Positions 11,464 through 22,599 of a stretch of DNA of 64,000 nt are shown here, piece after piece; positions within the stretch are counted from its first letter, which is position 1, and every line of letters begins with the position of its first letter. Source of the DNA: Telmatactis stephensoni. Lineage: Eukaryota > Cnidaria > Anthozoa > Actiniaria > Isophelliidae. The DNA lies in the NCBI GenBank assembly GCA_029948255.1, contig JALIZF010001873.1, positions 372,501-436,500 on the forward strand. The letters are read 5' to 3'. A program made the position numbers and the translations under genes. The notes under the pieces were generated by a model. That model was given only the letters and a program-made list of their open reading frames with translations. It made no database searches and had not been told where the DNA came from.

Positions 11464-12264
11464 TTACAGATTAAAGGCCATTCTAAATAAGTGAGTTTTT
11501 AAAGATGTTTTAAACGAAGACAAGCTATCACTGTTCCTGATTGACGATGGAAGAGCATTCCAGAGCTCAGGTGCAGATACGGAGAAAGAACGATAGCCAT
11601 AAGATTTTATTTGATACTTTTTATGTTCAAGAAGAAGAGAAGAAGAAAAACGTAGACGTCTTGGTGGATGATAACGAGAAATCATTTCAGAAATGTATGA
11701 TGGAGCCAAGTCGTAGAGTGATTTATATGTGATAAGAAGAATCTTGAATTTGATACGGTCAGCAACAGGAAGCCAGTGTAATTTGATTAGAACAGGAGAA
11801 ATGTGATCATATTTGTGAGTGTACGTAATGAGGCGAGCTGCAGCATTTTGTACTGATTGAAGTTTAGAGATGAGGTGACTGGGAAGACCATATAGAAGAC
11901 CATTATATTGATCAATCTTGGATGTGACAAAAGCATTGATAAGTGTTTCAGCAGTTTTGGCAGACAGGTACTTTCTGATTTTAGCAATGTTCCGAAGATG
12001 GTAGAACGCAGACTTGCAAACAGAATTGACATGTGAAACCATCGACAAAGTAGAATCAAAGATGACACCAATGTTCCTAGCTGATTCAGAGGGTTTTATT
12101 TGATCATTACCAAAATTCAAAGTAGGAAGAGATTTTTGAGGATTATGCTTGGAAAATAGCAAAAGGAATTCAGTTTTATCTTTGTTCAGTTTTAGTTTAT
12201 TTATCGTCATCCATTGATCAATATCAGATAAGCAGCTCTCAATCATAGCCATTGTTTGGTCCAT
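11464..12264 (-). pseudogene. LINE RT thumb and C-terminal region
   Basis: A 266-residue open segment starting within the RT after the YADD block. It contains LSDIDQWMTINKLKLNKDKTE, then the conserved NIGVIFDSTLSM and HWLPVADRIKFKI blocks, and ends in the ELWNALPSSIRNSDSLSSFK tail seen in L2/CR1 elements. The ATG at 12264 is internal to the ancestral ORF, so it is not a true start. It is displaced by a frameshift from the 12278-12556 segment. Confidence 0.8.
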
Positions 12265-12277
12265 AGCAGCATCGTCA

Positions 12278-12556
12278 TTACATGTAAAGGGTATGTAGAG
12301 TTAAGAGTTGGGTGTCGTCGGCATATAGATTGAATGACATATTATGATTTCGTAGAATATCAGCCACAGGAGAGGTGTACAGAAGATACAGTATAGGTCC
12401 AAGAACAGATCCCTGGGGAACACCACAATCCAATTTAGCAGAATCAGATGAACCACCATCCAAGGCAACATAATGAGAAAGGTCAGAAAGATAAGACTCA
12501 AACCACTTGAGCGCATTACTACGTATACCAAATTTAGATTTAAGTCGATTCAACAA
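12278..12556 (-). pseudogene. LINE RT palm (YADD) region
   Basis: This 92-residue segment carries [32 protein letters not shown] and NLYADDTQL, the B and C catalytic blocks of a non-LTR reverse transcriptase. The two Asp residues of YADD are intact. It is separated from the thumb by a frameshift near 12270 and from the fingers by a disruption near 12600. Confidence 0.82.
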
Positions 12557-12619
12557 GATACCATGATCAACAGTGTCAAAGGCAGCTGACAGATCAAGGA
12601 GTAGAAGTACAACACAATT

Positions 12620-13084
12620 TCAATTATCTATTGCATGAAGGATATCATTTTGAACACGTACAAGAGCAGTTTCACAGTTGTGGAGACATTTGTAGGCGGA
12701 TTGAAAGGGTTCATGGAGATCATTTATTGACAGGTAGGTGTTAAGTTGTATAGCAACAATCTTTTCGATCATCTTGGAAACAGTTTTCAGATTTGAAATG
12801 GGACGATAATTAGCAAGGACTTCGTAATTAAGGGATGATTTCTTGAGAAGCGGTTTTAAAACAGCAACCTTCAAAGAAGGAGGAACATAGCCATTTTCAA
12901 GCGATAAGTTAATAATATTGCAGATTACAGGTAGCAGGGTGCCATAATGATCAATTAAAAGACTTGAAGGAATAGGATCTAAACAGCAGGATTTCGATGA
13001 CAGCTTCTTAGAGATTAGTAAAAATTCATCACAGGTAGTTAGTTTGAACGATTGTAAATGTGACCAAGTAAACCAATCCAACAC
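12620..13084 (-). pseudogene. LINE RT fingers region
   Basis: A 154-residue segment with SFKLTTCDEFLL, SKSCCLDPIPSSLLI, PLLKKSSLNYEVLANYRPIS and QSAYKCLHNCETALVRVQND. These match blocks 0 to 3 of an L2/CR1 RT. It starts next to the inserted unrelated stretch at 13085. Confidence 0.8.
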
Positions 13085-13695
13085 TTCACTTTGACTACGG
13101 TTTATTCCACTTCACAAACGTAAACCCAAACGAACGGCGAGAACTACGATAAGTAATCAATAATAACTAATTAATTACTATCCTACGTTGTTATACAAAG
13201 GTTAAGGATTTCATGCATAAGTCAACTACAACAAAACTAGCAGAAACTTCAGGTCGATATGTGACCAACCTAAAATAACTAGTGTAAACACACTATTCAA
13301 ACTACTTAGCGATTCATGCTAAACCAACAACTTAATTAGACAATCCTATACCTGATTACTGTAGAAGTAAATCACTTGTAAACAACAACTACTGAAATAG
13401 AGATCGGTTGCATGAAGCAAACCGGCAAATCTACAGCTTTTTCCGTTCTCTTTCTTGTATAATTCTTGCGAATTTACAACTATAACTGATTTCTACGTAA
13501 TACTTAGTTTAATGAGAAATGTTACATACCAATTTCGTTGACTTGAAGTTATTAAATAGACATAATTGAGACTGTAAGGTTTTCTTCTTGAACTAACACT
13601 CAAAACTAACTGTAAATATTCATCACCAAAGATTTGATTTACAAAACGTGATTTGCGCGCGCGCTATAAAACTTTGTGCGCGCTCTACTATTCAA
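13085..13695. other. Unidentified insertion inside the LINE
   Basis: The LINE frame stops at about 13695 and resumes at 13084. The intervening 600 bp have no coding similarity. One end is rich in GCGCGC. No terminal repeats were recognised, so its nature is unknown. Confidence 0.45.
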
Positions 13696-14076
13696 CGATA
13701 AATCTAACTCGCCACATAAACAACAGCTAAGCCTTGTGGGATGATCCAGTACAGAATAACGATTTGGTTCGGAAACAAGAGAAGGTAGATGATCGCGTAT
13801 ATTTATTATCTTGTTTTTGAAAAAGTGTATAAAGTTGTCGGCAAGAACTTTAGGTGATGGAGATGACGGTAATTGTTTTTCAGGTGACCTGTGTAGAAGA
13901 CGATCAATTGCACGAAAAAGGGGATTACTATCAGAACCAGCATCAGAGATTAATTTAGAATAGTAGTTCATTTTAGCTTCAAAAATCATATTTTTAACTA
14001 CATTGCATTGGGTAACATATATTTGCCAATCAATCGTGAGACGGGAACGACGCCAACGTCTTTCAAGATTGTGCAA
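13639..14076 (-). pseudogene. LINE pre-RT linker fragment
   Basis: The peptide starts HNLERRWRRSRLTIDW and contains KNMIFEAKMNYYSKLI and LFRAIDRLLHRSPEKQLP, then LADNFIHFFKNKI. This is the region between endonuclease and RT in L2/CR1 ORF2. The last 30 or so residues belong to the insertion rather than the LINE. Confidence 0.7.
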
Positions 14077-14368
14077 TGATATGGATATACAACAATCAAA
14101 TTAACTTTTTCGTATCGTGCCTTCCAAAAGTATTAGATTTGTAATTACCAGTCCAAACAAACAAATCAAATCTTTTTCTAAGCTGTCTGCATTGCATTTA
14201 TAATATTCTCATTCACCTTGAAATCAAATAATTGATGATGCTGCATAGCTAAACAAGTTTGAGTTTTGATGCACTTTCAATCTTATTTACTGCATTAATT
14301 TACACCATAATGAATTTACTTGAATAAATCCAAATTAATTTTAGTCTTAATACTTTGGAACTAACTTA

Positions 14369-14506
14369 TGCAATAATACAAAAATGCATAAATATTGCAA
14401 GCACTCCACATTGCAGACCAGCATGAGAAGATCTCATGGTCACTCCCATGGTACTGCAAATTACAAAGATCATGCAACAATTTATACAGTCTGGTATTAT
14501 TACATA
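14369..14506. repeat. Dispersed repeat, copy 1
   Basis: About 138 bp containing CACTCCACATTGCAGACCAG and ATGCAACAATTTATACAGTC, closely repeated in the same orientation at 15644-15779. The two copies differ by small indels and substitutions. Function unknown. Confidence 0.7.
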
Positions 14507-14639
14507 AATAAACTAGACGAACACGTGCGTTCACTCGTGCCCCGGGAGCCCCTTTTAGGAGAGGCTCCAAAGACCGGCCCCGTTCGTACTCTTCCCCGAG
14601 TCGTGTCACGCATTCTTCACCATTCCGGGAAATAGTTAA

Positions 14640-14770
14640 CCGTAACACAATGACCTTTTTTGAATCGACTAACTTAAACTAAAGAATATCTGATTAGTCA
14701 ATTTGTCTGTCAGCAGCTATTAGTGTTTGCCTTTGTCCTTCTATTATCATGCATGGGTATTAGATATCTC
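14640..14770. repeat. Repeat matching 49829-50040 in inverse orientation
   Basis: The stretch GTTTGCCTTTGTCCTTCTAT and its flanks (CAATTTGTCTGTCAGCAG on one side, ATTAGATATCTC on the other) recur as reverse complement at 49829-49909. The far part GAATCGACTAACTTAAACTA recurs at about 50000-50032. The distant copy has extra sequence between these blocks. Probably an unclassified dispersed element. Confidence 0.6.
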
Positions 14771-15643
14771 CAACATGCAAAAATATACCAGTTTATTCAA
14801 CTCTTTATTTCACTATATATCTCAATTGTTTGCTGTAAAGACTTCTACAACGGCATCTTTGACACAATAACAAATCGTGTATTTTTTCGTTCATGTTTCG
14901 GATGTTTTATATATGAAAAAAAGACGTTACGTGACCAAACGCGAAATACAAGGTCAATGGAATCTAGTTTCATGCCATTCCGATATTAAATTAAAATTCA
15001 GTACAAAAACCTCTCAAGATCTCTTGAATGCTTGAATGAGAAATATAATTGACTTGCTTCTATGTATGTTCGTTTAGCAACACGTAGGATGAGAAATTCG
15101 TAGTTTCCCAGCTCATAGGAAATAGTCGTTATCGCGAGGGCCTCGGCTTTCAAGTACTCCATTTAGAGTTCGATATTTCGTCAAAGTATTGGAGATCAAG
15201 CTCAAAATAACAGCCCATTCTGAAGCTCTTATAAGTAGATAGGTATATCTCGAGTTAAAAGCTCCAAACTACATTGTTCTACTGCAGGAAAAGCCTGAAA
15301 GCTATTTTCTTTGTAGTCGGCCATCTTGAATTCCTAAAGTTCCTGGCTTGCGTTCGCAGTCGCTCAAAGGTGATGAGTAAAGGGCATTGTTTTAACGTTC
15401 TTAACCAATCAGAAGTAGCTGAGGACGAAAAGAGAAAAAGAAAAAAAAAACATTTGCAGTTTATAACTCGTTCCCGGCCATAGACCTGGGCACGAGCAAA
15501 AAAATGCCAAAACTGAATTATTACAAAGTTTAAGACTCAACATTAAAACATGGGAAAAACAAAAACAACAACAAAAACAAAGCAAAAAATTCTTGTTGAT
15601 CCTCAGATATCTAATGATTCCCAGCTCAATTTGAAGTGATCAA
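14771..15643. other. Intronic sequence, nothing recognised
   Basis: Only A-rich short runs were seen (for example around 15545-15590). Small ORFs have no motifs. Confidence 0.35.
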
Positions 15644-15779
15644 TGCAATAATGCAAAAATATATAAATTTTTCAGCCACTCCACATTGCAGACCAGCATG
15701 AAGATCTCATGGTCACTCCCATGGTACTGCAGATTACAAAGATCATGCAACAATTTATACAGTCTGGAATTATTACATA
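15644..15779. repeat. Dispersed repeat, copy 2
   Basis: Second copy of the 14369-14506 sequence, same orientation, with a GAAGATC deletion variant and a divergent first 30 bp. The following kilobase (to about 17215) also shares an ACATTAAAACATG block with 15537-15553, so the parent element may be longer. Confidence 0.65.
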
Positions 15780-18031
15780 CATTGTAAATATAATCAACCC
15801 GCCAATGGCGAAGTAACTCGTGGATTTTAGTTAAATAATGAGTTTTTTATTTGAAGGCAAAAATATAAATCAATTAATACAATATGTATTTTTCTAAATG
15901 ATAAATCATTGCTCTCACAAATCTAAAAATTAAGATTGGGCCCATCTGTAAAGAATTTTGAAAGAGTCATTTGGATAATATTATTAATAATATCAGCTAA
16001 TGTAGTTTCTTTAGCGAAAAATAATTGACTTGAGGTTATATTTTTATACATATTGTAAATTTATGGCTGTACGCTTAACAAAGCTATTGAACATGTACAA
16101 ATTATGAAAGAAGTTTCTCTATGAACCAAATGTCGCTATGAATAAAATAAATTACTCCATAAAAGTCCTCATAATAGCCACCAAACTTAAACTCAAATAC
16201 GCTTTTTTGATGCCGTTTCGGTCAGCCGGGCCGTAGCGATTCCACGGCCATGCAGTTTCTCCAGTTTCAGCAGGCGTCAGTTCGTACTGAAATATTATTT
16301 CGTTTGCTTTTTATTTCAACATTTAATCTCGTGCTGATAGAGTACAAACACTAAATGCTTGGATGACTCGTTGATATTGGACTTGCGACGATTTTTTTGT
16401 TTGAAGACAGCGACTACAAAGTCCATTGTTTTCACATCCTAGTATATCGAACAGCTCGATCAACTTGGAGATGCGATGAAAATTATTCCAAGCTGCAGAG
16501 GGAACTGAGAGTAGTTCAATACAGAATGTGGCAATGAATAAGAAACTATTTATTCAAATCTATTGGCAATTTCGCATAACATCCGACACGTACAATCGAT
16601 CTTCGCGGAGTGCAGACCCGTGTACATGTAACTTACATGTAGAGCACGAGGTAATGTTAAAAACTTGTATTACCCAGCTTAGATCGTGTGCCTAAAAATT
16701 GTTGCTTGTACACAAATCTAAAACAGTTACATTACGTTCAAAGCTCTGGTCGCCGAAAATTATTATAGAGTATGAGGGGGAACACCGTACGGCCTACGAT
16801 ACGATACGTTTACAGCAGGAATTTCGAATGTTTTTATAGAAACTATGATACTGGTATAGTTACGATACGGTACGGTAAGTTTCCCACTCATACGAAAACG
16901 ACTCTAACGCAAGTTAGCACCGTATCGTATTATCAAGAATAGACCGGAAGTAAAGTTTGATAGACCGGAAGTTTACAGGAGAGTGAGTGAGTGAGTGAGT
17001 GACACAATAGCTTACTACTTTATGTATGGCACCATTCTAGTTAGACAATAGATAGATTGAATAGTTGTTGTCATACACGAAGTAGTAACCTGACTGATTT
17101 GCATATTCGACCCTTCACAATAACTCGTGGATTTTCAATCCACTAGTTAAAAATGACCAAAACTGAGTGAATAATACCAAGGTTTAACTCATAACATTAA
17201 AACATGACAATCAAACAAAACAGGAGGAGGAGGGGAAGGGGCTTGAGTTTCTGTGCTACATGTACGCCACCCATTGTTTTCATTATTTTGTAAATAAACA
17301 GCTTTTATCGAACATTCCCATAGTTGTTTTAACTCATAAACTATATTCTATTTAAATTCCTCTATATAAACACTGAAAACAAGCCTATTTGATGGTTTTA
17401 CTTCAGGTCGCAGGGCGGATCCAGGATCATCTTCAGGAGGGGGTGCACCATCATACAAATTGCTCAAGTATGTTAAGGCCTCGATCTGAACTGGGTCATG
17501 AAACCATATTTGAAAATTACCTTAATTATCCACCACAGTTCTTTGTTATAGTTTCGCTATTTAATCATAGGGTTATATTAAATATTTGTGATAATTCAGT
17601 ATCAAAATTTCTGACGTCAAGTGGTCACGTGACCTGGAGCTATGAAATTTCGTTTTTTTAACGAGCAATCTAGCTGATTCCTCCGTAACCACGCCTTCTC
17701 CAAAACGCACATAACTTGTTAGCACCCTGACGCTATTTATATCGGTAGTGCGGCGATGCGTAAAATGCAAACATTCACCTGGGAAAACCCCAAAGCAGGG
17801 TTAAGAGAGAGATGATATTGGCGTAATAAGTAGTATTCATGGTTTGTTCAATTACACTTCTCAACTAACAAGCTAAAAATAAAAAGCTGATTCATTTGAA
17901 GGCTTTTATTTGTTCCATTGCTTTAACACGACGGTATTTTGACTAGACAAACAGTGAGTAAGGTTTTTAAATTTGGATTATATAACTTCTGATATTCACG
18001 TGAATAAATAGAGCATTTAGTTTATATCTAT
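15780..18031. other. Intronic sequence with small simple repeats
   Basis: Contains a GAGT tetramer run (about 16980-17002), a GATACGATACG-rich patch at 16795-16880 and a short palindrome TACATGTAACTTACATGTA at 16623. No gene was recognised. Confidence 0.4.
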
Positions 18032-18186
18032 ACTCTACTTTCACATTCCCCATAATGCCTCTGTTTTTTGGGGGGTAGTTATTGTAATTCTAATCAAATC
18101 AGTTGTTATTAAAATCAAATACATTTGAATTACAATAACTACCCCTCAAAAACAGAGGGCATTATGGGGAATGTGAAAGTAGAGAA
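18032..18186. repeat. Foldback element
   Basis: Arms of about 63 bp begin ACTCTACTTTCACATTCCCC and end with its reverse complement at 18186, around a 27-bp loop. No ORF inside. It lies just upstream of the unknown ORF at 18343. Confidence 0.75.
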
Positions 18187-18251
18187 TGGCACTGTATTGT
18201 TCTTAATTCACTTTCTTTGGGTATTTGGACTTCAACGATAATGGACTCATA

Positions 18252-18342
18252 ATGGAAGACCATCAATTTTCTTGCGAATTTTGTTTGAAGTCGTATACTA
18301 GACGTTCGTTATAACAAGAACACTTCCACAATTGCCTTCCAT
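18252..18342 (+). pseudogene. C2HC zinc-finger-like remnant
   Basis: From an ATG at 18252 the frame reads MEDHQFSCEFCLKSYTRRSL, a stop, then QEHFHNC. CxxC, an aromatic, Leu, His and a final Cys are spaced as in C2HC or C2H2 fingers. One in-frame TAA breaks it, and the following ORF at 18343 lies in a different frame. It may be the broken 5' part of that gene. Confidence 0.45.
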
Positions 18343-18783
18343 ATGTCCGAACCAGCGACGATCATGGTGAAGTCTCCAAAGTGCAGAACATGGAAGTTAG
18401 CAGCAACAACAACAGCAACTAACGTAAACGTCAACCCTCGAAGGTCAGATTCAAAGTCTCAAATCCAAGTCTCCATCAAATTGAATCCTAAATCAGAAAG
18501 TACATCCTTTGAATCCGTTTTGATGCAAGACAAGGCATTACAGCGAAAACTCCAAACCAGCTACTCGTCAACTTCAATTACCAAGACAGAAATCCAGCCT
18601 GAGAAGTGGTTTCCAATTATTCAAGATCCTAAACTTGTCCGTGCTGGTCAACTTGCTTCGCTAGCTCTTCTGGAGGAAGCTACCGCTCAAAATAATGACA
18701 TAAATTGGCTAATTTTAAGATATCATGGACTTGAACTTCGCTTCAACGAGATTCTGAGGCGCGAGTCAAGGGACTCTAAGTAA
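18343..18783 (+). CDS. Hypothetical protein, 146 residues
   Basis: I do not recognise this protein. It starts MSEPATIMVKSPKCRTWKL, has a Ser/Thr/Asn-rich stretch to about residue 75, and a more ordered C-terminal half with EKWFPIIQDPKLVRAGQLAS and LRYHGLELRFNEILRRES that looks helical. It is the longest motif-free ORF in the window, and a zinc-finger remnant lies immediately upstream in another frame. It could be the C-terminal part of a decayed intronless gene or of a transposon ORF. It sits on the plus strand inside an intron of the SRCR gene. Confidence 0.4.
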   Translation: MSEPATIMVKSPKCRTWKLAATTTATNVNVNPRRSDSKSQIQVSIKLNPKSESTSFESVLMQDKALQRKLQTSYSSTSITKTEIQPEKWFPIIQDPKLVRAGQLASLALLEEATAQNNDINWLILRYHGLELRFNEILRRESRDSK

Positions 18784-19911
18784 AACCCGCTTCGCCAAAA
18801 TGTCCTGACGGCGGGAGGGGCTCGAAGGAAAAGTTTGTGAATACATTTGGAAGCTTTAAAATTTCGCAAAAACTGTTTTTTTTAAGATGTAAATTCTATA
18901 AAATTTTCTATATTGTTTCTTAAAAATCAGTTAAGAAAGAAAATTCACATTTAATGATATTTTATTGATTTATTAAAAACCCACAATACCCTACCCGGGT
19001 AGGGCATAGATTTGCTTATCCCTTCGGGGTGATGCTAACAAGTTGTGCAGGTTTACTTTGCGCTGATTGGCTACAGCTGTCTTCTCGAGGAATCAGCTAG
19101 ATATAAAATGCGTTTACGTTTAAACAAATTTTGTGCTACAATGTTAAGGAAAACCAACAAAAAAGTTAGCGTTCGGAAACGTTGTCCCATAATTTTAGTT
19201 ATGAAGAAAAACAAGAAAACGTATTCTGACAAAGTGGTCACGTGATCTGTTTTCGTAAATATCTCTCCAAAGACAAATTAAGGACAAGTTTTCCAAGCGA
19301 CAATTGTTAGATTTTAATGCCTTAAGTTTATAAACGCATTTGCTTTCAACCTAGCCACCTCATTTTTAGCTAAAAATTCCAAGTTGACAGGCACGTGATA
19401 AATCACGTGATCAATGTTTTCACAAAGTCAGATGTTTGTCAGGAGATTGGTAATGATGAAAACAAAAATCTGGAGAAATTTCATTGATTTCAGACGAATG
19501 GCTGAGCTACAATCATTAAATCAAATTTTCAATTCACTGAAATTAGCAACAAACCAGCTGGCCTTAACGCACTTGAGTGGAAACCGTCGAGAGGATATTT
19601 TGGAAAAACATTGATAAAAAAAACTCAATTCCCTCTCAGGAGAGGGTTGCCCCGTCCCCTCCATGTCCCCATGCATGTAAATTTGAACTTATAAATGAAA
19701 ACTATCAACCTTGATATACAAGTTGCACTTGCTATTGTTTGACCGAATTTGAAGCCACATGGGAGCGATTTTAGCTAAGCGGTTTTCGGTTTCTGCCGAT
19801 CGACAATAATTATCATGAGAAGAGAACCCTTTACGGCCATTGTAACGTGCATGATTTGAACGTATGAAATAACTGTGACATTTTATAAAGAACAAGAACA
19901 AAAATTCTTAC
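18784..19911. other. Intronic sequence, nothing recognised
   Basis: A small palindrome CCTACCCGGGTAGG occurs near 18990. ORFs at 19045-19245 and 19414-19614 are basic, short and motif-free. No repeat copies were found. Confidence 0.35.
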
Positions 19912-20055
19912 TTAGCTTGCACTGGACACAAATATCGAGTGTAGATACACATGAACGAACATATCCCCATCCAGTTTGACTGCAATTGGAAACAGACATT
20001 TCTGTTCCAGTACAGCCCATGCCATCTCTCCAGATTATACCATTCACCTGTGGTA
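19912..20055 (-). CDS. SRCR domain, second-half exon
   Basis: This 144-bp exon (phase 1 to 1) encodes VPQVNGIIWRDGMGCTGTEM, then SVSNCSQTGWGYVRSC and DICVQCKL. It is the C-terminal half of a scavenger receptor cysteine-rich domain: IW, C-x-GTE, the NC-x-Q-x-GWG block and the final C-x-x-C are recognisable. The usual His in the last block is replaced. The acceptor at TTCAG rather than the later CACAG is preferred because it keeps phase with the first-half exon at 25842. It joins exon 9826 with a Thr codon. Confidence 0.78.
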
Positions 20056-20383
20056 CTGAACAGACAAAAGACAATTTTTATTTTTAACGGCAGCACTGAT
20101 AGCAACAACAACAAAAACAATGACAACAACAACAACTACACAGGACAACAGTACGGTTGGTCCCGTTTCAAATAATTAAATATTTGATTTAATTCAAAAA
20201 CATCTAATTAATTTTCTTTATTTCTTTCCCCTTTCCCTAATTTTGAAAAACGGACCACTAGAAAACTCGAGGATACGGCCCTGCCACAACAGCAGCAAAA
20301 GTTGTGCTTCCTTGATTTGGGTTGACTAATATAATGTAAAGTAATTAAGCATCTTTACAAACTCCATCAATTAGTACAGGTAT

Positions 20384-20680
20384 ATAATAATAATAATGAT
20401 AATAATAATAATAATAATAATGGCTTTATTCAATAAAATCCACGAGGTGGCTCTTCTTCTATTGACACCTACAATTAACTAATAAAAGACAATAAAAGAA
20501 AACTATATGAAATAAAATGAAATAAATTTGTGTACATATGTAAATTCTATATATCACATAATTTTGAGTGCAGTTTGGAATAAATGAGCACGAGTAGATT
20601 CTTGGTGGTTAACAAAAAGGGTGAAATTAAAAAAAATAAATAAAAGCCAGTCGAGGACTGAATGTGGATACTGGCATTAT
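20384..20680 (-). mobile_element. LINE 3' end fragment with ATT tail
   Basis: A TAA/TGA-trinucleotide array (20384-20421) is followed by GGCTTTATTCAATAAAATCC. Read on the minus strand this is a 3' UTR with AATAAAGCC and a microsatellite tail, as in CR1/L2 elements. No coding region remains, so this is a heavily 5'-truncated copy. Confidence 0.55.
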
Positions 20681-20682
20681 TT

Positions 20683-20834
20683 AAGCAATCGAAGATAGAT
20701 TTCTATGACTCTACCGGTGCAATAGAGCACGCGTGATGTTGGGATAAACACAAGAAAAGCTTGAAAATCACGAGCACATCACGCGTGCTCTATTTCACCA
20801 GTAGAGTCATAGAAATCTATCTTCGATTGCTTTT
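20683..20834. repeat. Foldback element
   Basis: Arms of about 57 bp starting AAGCAATCGAAGATAGATTT, with a 38-bp loop. Both arms contain the palindromic ACGCGT block. No ORF. Confidence 0.75.
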
Positions 20835-21322
20835 ATGATATAGCAAGAGGTATTTTAAGGACGATCAAGTTGTGTTATTTCCTGATCAAAACTAAAATTA
20901 TCAAAACTTGTGCAAATATAAGCCAATCACATTTGTCGTACTTTTTGAGTAATCATGAAGTACGACTCAAGCGGTGTTTTTGAGAATAGTTTGACAACTT
21001 TCATCGAAGGAATTCAGCAGAAATTATCCCGAACAAAGAGCTTTCTGTGATTTGAAAGCCGTATTTTTGGTTTGAAAAAGTGGAAGTTTAAAAGAAGTTT
21101 ACAGAATGAGGATTTTGCTGGTAAACGAGAAGCTGATAAACGAGAAGCTGGTAAACGTGAAGATGATTGAAGCGTGACCATGCACAATGGCGTTTAGACG
21201 TATGCTTACGAGCTCTTCGTATTTTTTAATATTTTTAGTGGTTTTAATGCTTTTAATGTCTTATAAAGCCTAATATTGGTCTTCAGAACGCCCACTCTCT
21301 GATAGTAAGTAGTGGTTCCGAT

Positions 21323-21754
21323 GTGAAAGTATATCCAGGACGAAATTCATCCGGTTGGCACCGTACTCGTTCAGCCATCATTGGACTGCCGCCATTTTTA
21401 AAAGCCGAACTGGGTCTCAAGCTGGTAAATATAACTCTGGTTGCCTCGCTGGTACTTCGTGCTGGTGATGTGAGCTCCAATCCTGGCCCTATTACAGATC
21501 CATGTGGTCTATGTTCAAATAGTTGTCGTAAGAATCAACGAGAAGTGCAATGTGACGATTGTGATATCTGGTATCACGCTAAGTGTATTCATATGGAAAG
21601 GGATGAGTATATTAGTATCTGCCAGCCTTCAGCAGCTTGGTCGTGTTCTAAGTGCATATTTCAATTCCGTTACTTCAAGAGGCTAGTGGCAATATTTCTT
21701 ATAATAATACTACAGCTCAATCTCAATCTCATCTGCAATCTACACCACGTTTAA
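21323..21754 (+). pseudogene. LINE first ORF: 2A-like motif plus PHD finger
   Basis: Residues 41-56 read ASLVLRAGDVSSNPGP. DxxxNPGP is the signature of 2A ribosome-skipping peptides; the usual Glu at the fourth position is Ser here, so activity is uncertain. Residues 61-105 carry CGLC, CDDCDIWYHAKC and WSCSKC, a PHD or RING-like zinc-binding pattern found in the ORF1 of several animal CR1 elements. The last 35 residues are out of frame with the endonuclease. The first 40 residues are hydrophobic in parts. Confidence 0.7.
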
Positions 21755-22400
21755 AGAGAGGTCTGAGAATCGCTCATTTGAACATCAACAGATTACTGAA
21801 TAAATTGGACGGTGTTCGAGATTTACTGACTGTTTTTAACCTAGATGTCCTAGCCCTAAGTGAAACATGGCTTACCAGGGATATCTCTGATGATGATATT
21901 AATATTTTTGGCTACTCAGTTGCACGAAAAGATCGTTCCACCCCCTCAAAGAGTTGTGGGGGTGGCGTAATGTTTTGTGTTCGCGAAAGTATACCTTTCA
22001 TCGTGAGACCTGACCGTACGACTAATGCCTCAGAACTTTTATGGATTGAGATCACACGACCAAAATGCAAACCGCTTCTGGCGGCCTCTGTTTACAGACC
22101 TCCTGATCTGGACGTTGCTGATTTAATTAATTCACTAAATGGAAGTTTTTTCTGTAATCACTGAACGATATTCAACAATGATTCTAGGTGATTTTAATGT
22201 TGATCAACTTTCCCGAAGTAATCCAAACAAGACGCAACTTGGATCTTTTGCCATCGAAAATGATCTGAAACAGATTATCAAAGAACCTACAAGAATAACC
22301 CAGAACTCAAGAACTCTGATTGACTTAATTTATGTAAGCGACAGTCCTCGAATTGTCCAAAGCGGAGTCATTAGAGTTGTTCCGCATAAGACCACTAATC
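21652..22400 (+). pseudogene. LINE APE endonuclease, split and truncated
   Basis: Two overlapping frames carry one endonuclease: 21752-22145 (LRIAHLNINRLLNKLDGV through YRPPDLDVADLI) and 22145-22400 (TMILGDFNVDQLS, DLKQIIKEPTRIT and LIDLIYVSD). N, E, Y and D/N catalytic positions of the fold are recognisable. The final SDH block is absent because similarity ends at about 22395. Confidence 0.75.
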
Positions 22401-22599
22401 CACTATTGTACGTTATTTTACGTTACACATGCAAATTAGGAAATTATGCAACACCTCTATTGTTAATAAGTACAAAGAAAACTAGAATAACAACCAACCA
22501 ACATCACTAGAGTTTCGTATATTTAATAGCACTTAACTTCGATACTTTTTACTATTATACATGCAATTATAACATAGCTACAATCTTACGCGCGCTCTG

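Larger units (their letters stand above)
11375..14085 (-). mobile_element. L2/CR1-type LINE, 5'-truncated, disrupted
   Basis: Minus-strand reverse transcriptase remains. Fingers region lies at 13084-12620 (SCCLDPIPSSLL and LANYRPISNLKTVSKMIEKI). The palm lies at 12556-12278 ([26 protein letters not shown]). The thumb and C-terminal tail lie at 12264-11464 (LKLNKDKTEFLL to SSFKTSLKTHLF). A pre-RT linker lies at 14076-13700. The 3' end reads AAGCGCTTTATAAATTG followed by an ATT-rich microsatellite, typical of L2 tails. The endonuclease is missing, so the copy is 5'-truncated near 14085. About 600 bp of unrelated DNA interrupt it. Confidence 0.8.
21210..22400 (+). mobile_element. LINE 5' half with 2A-like motif, PHD finger and endonuclease
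   Basis: The first ORF runs from 21323 and carries a DVSSNPGP motif then a PHD-type Cys/His cluster. The second block (21752-22400) is an APE-type endonuclease with AHLNINRLLNKL, LALSETWL, GGGVMFCVRE, SVYRPPD and ILGDFNVD. The order fits CR1-like LINEs that start with a 2A-like peptide. The copy stops abruptly near 22395, before the SDH block and the reverse transcriptase, so it is 3'-truncated or interrupted. Frameshifts at about 21700 and 22145 split it. Confidence 0.75.

Noticed and set aside
14361..14648. 95-residue minus-strand ORF over the dispersed repeat
   Set aside because: The matching repeat at 15644 does not keep the frame, and no domain is visible.
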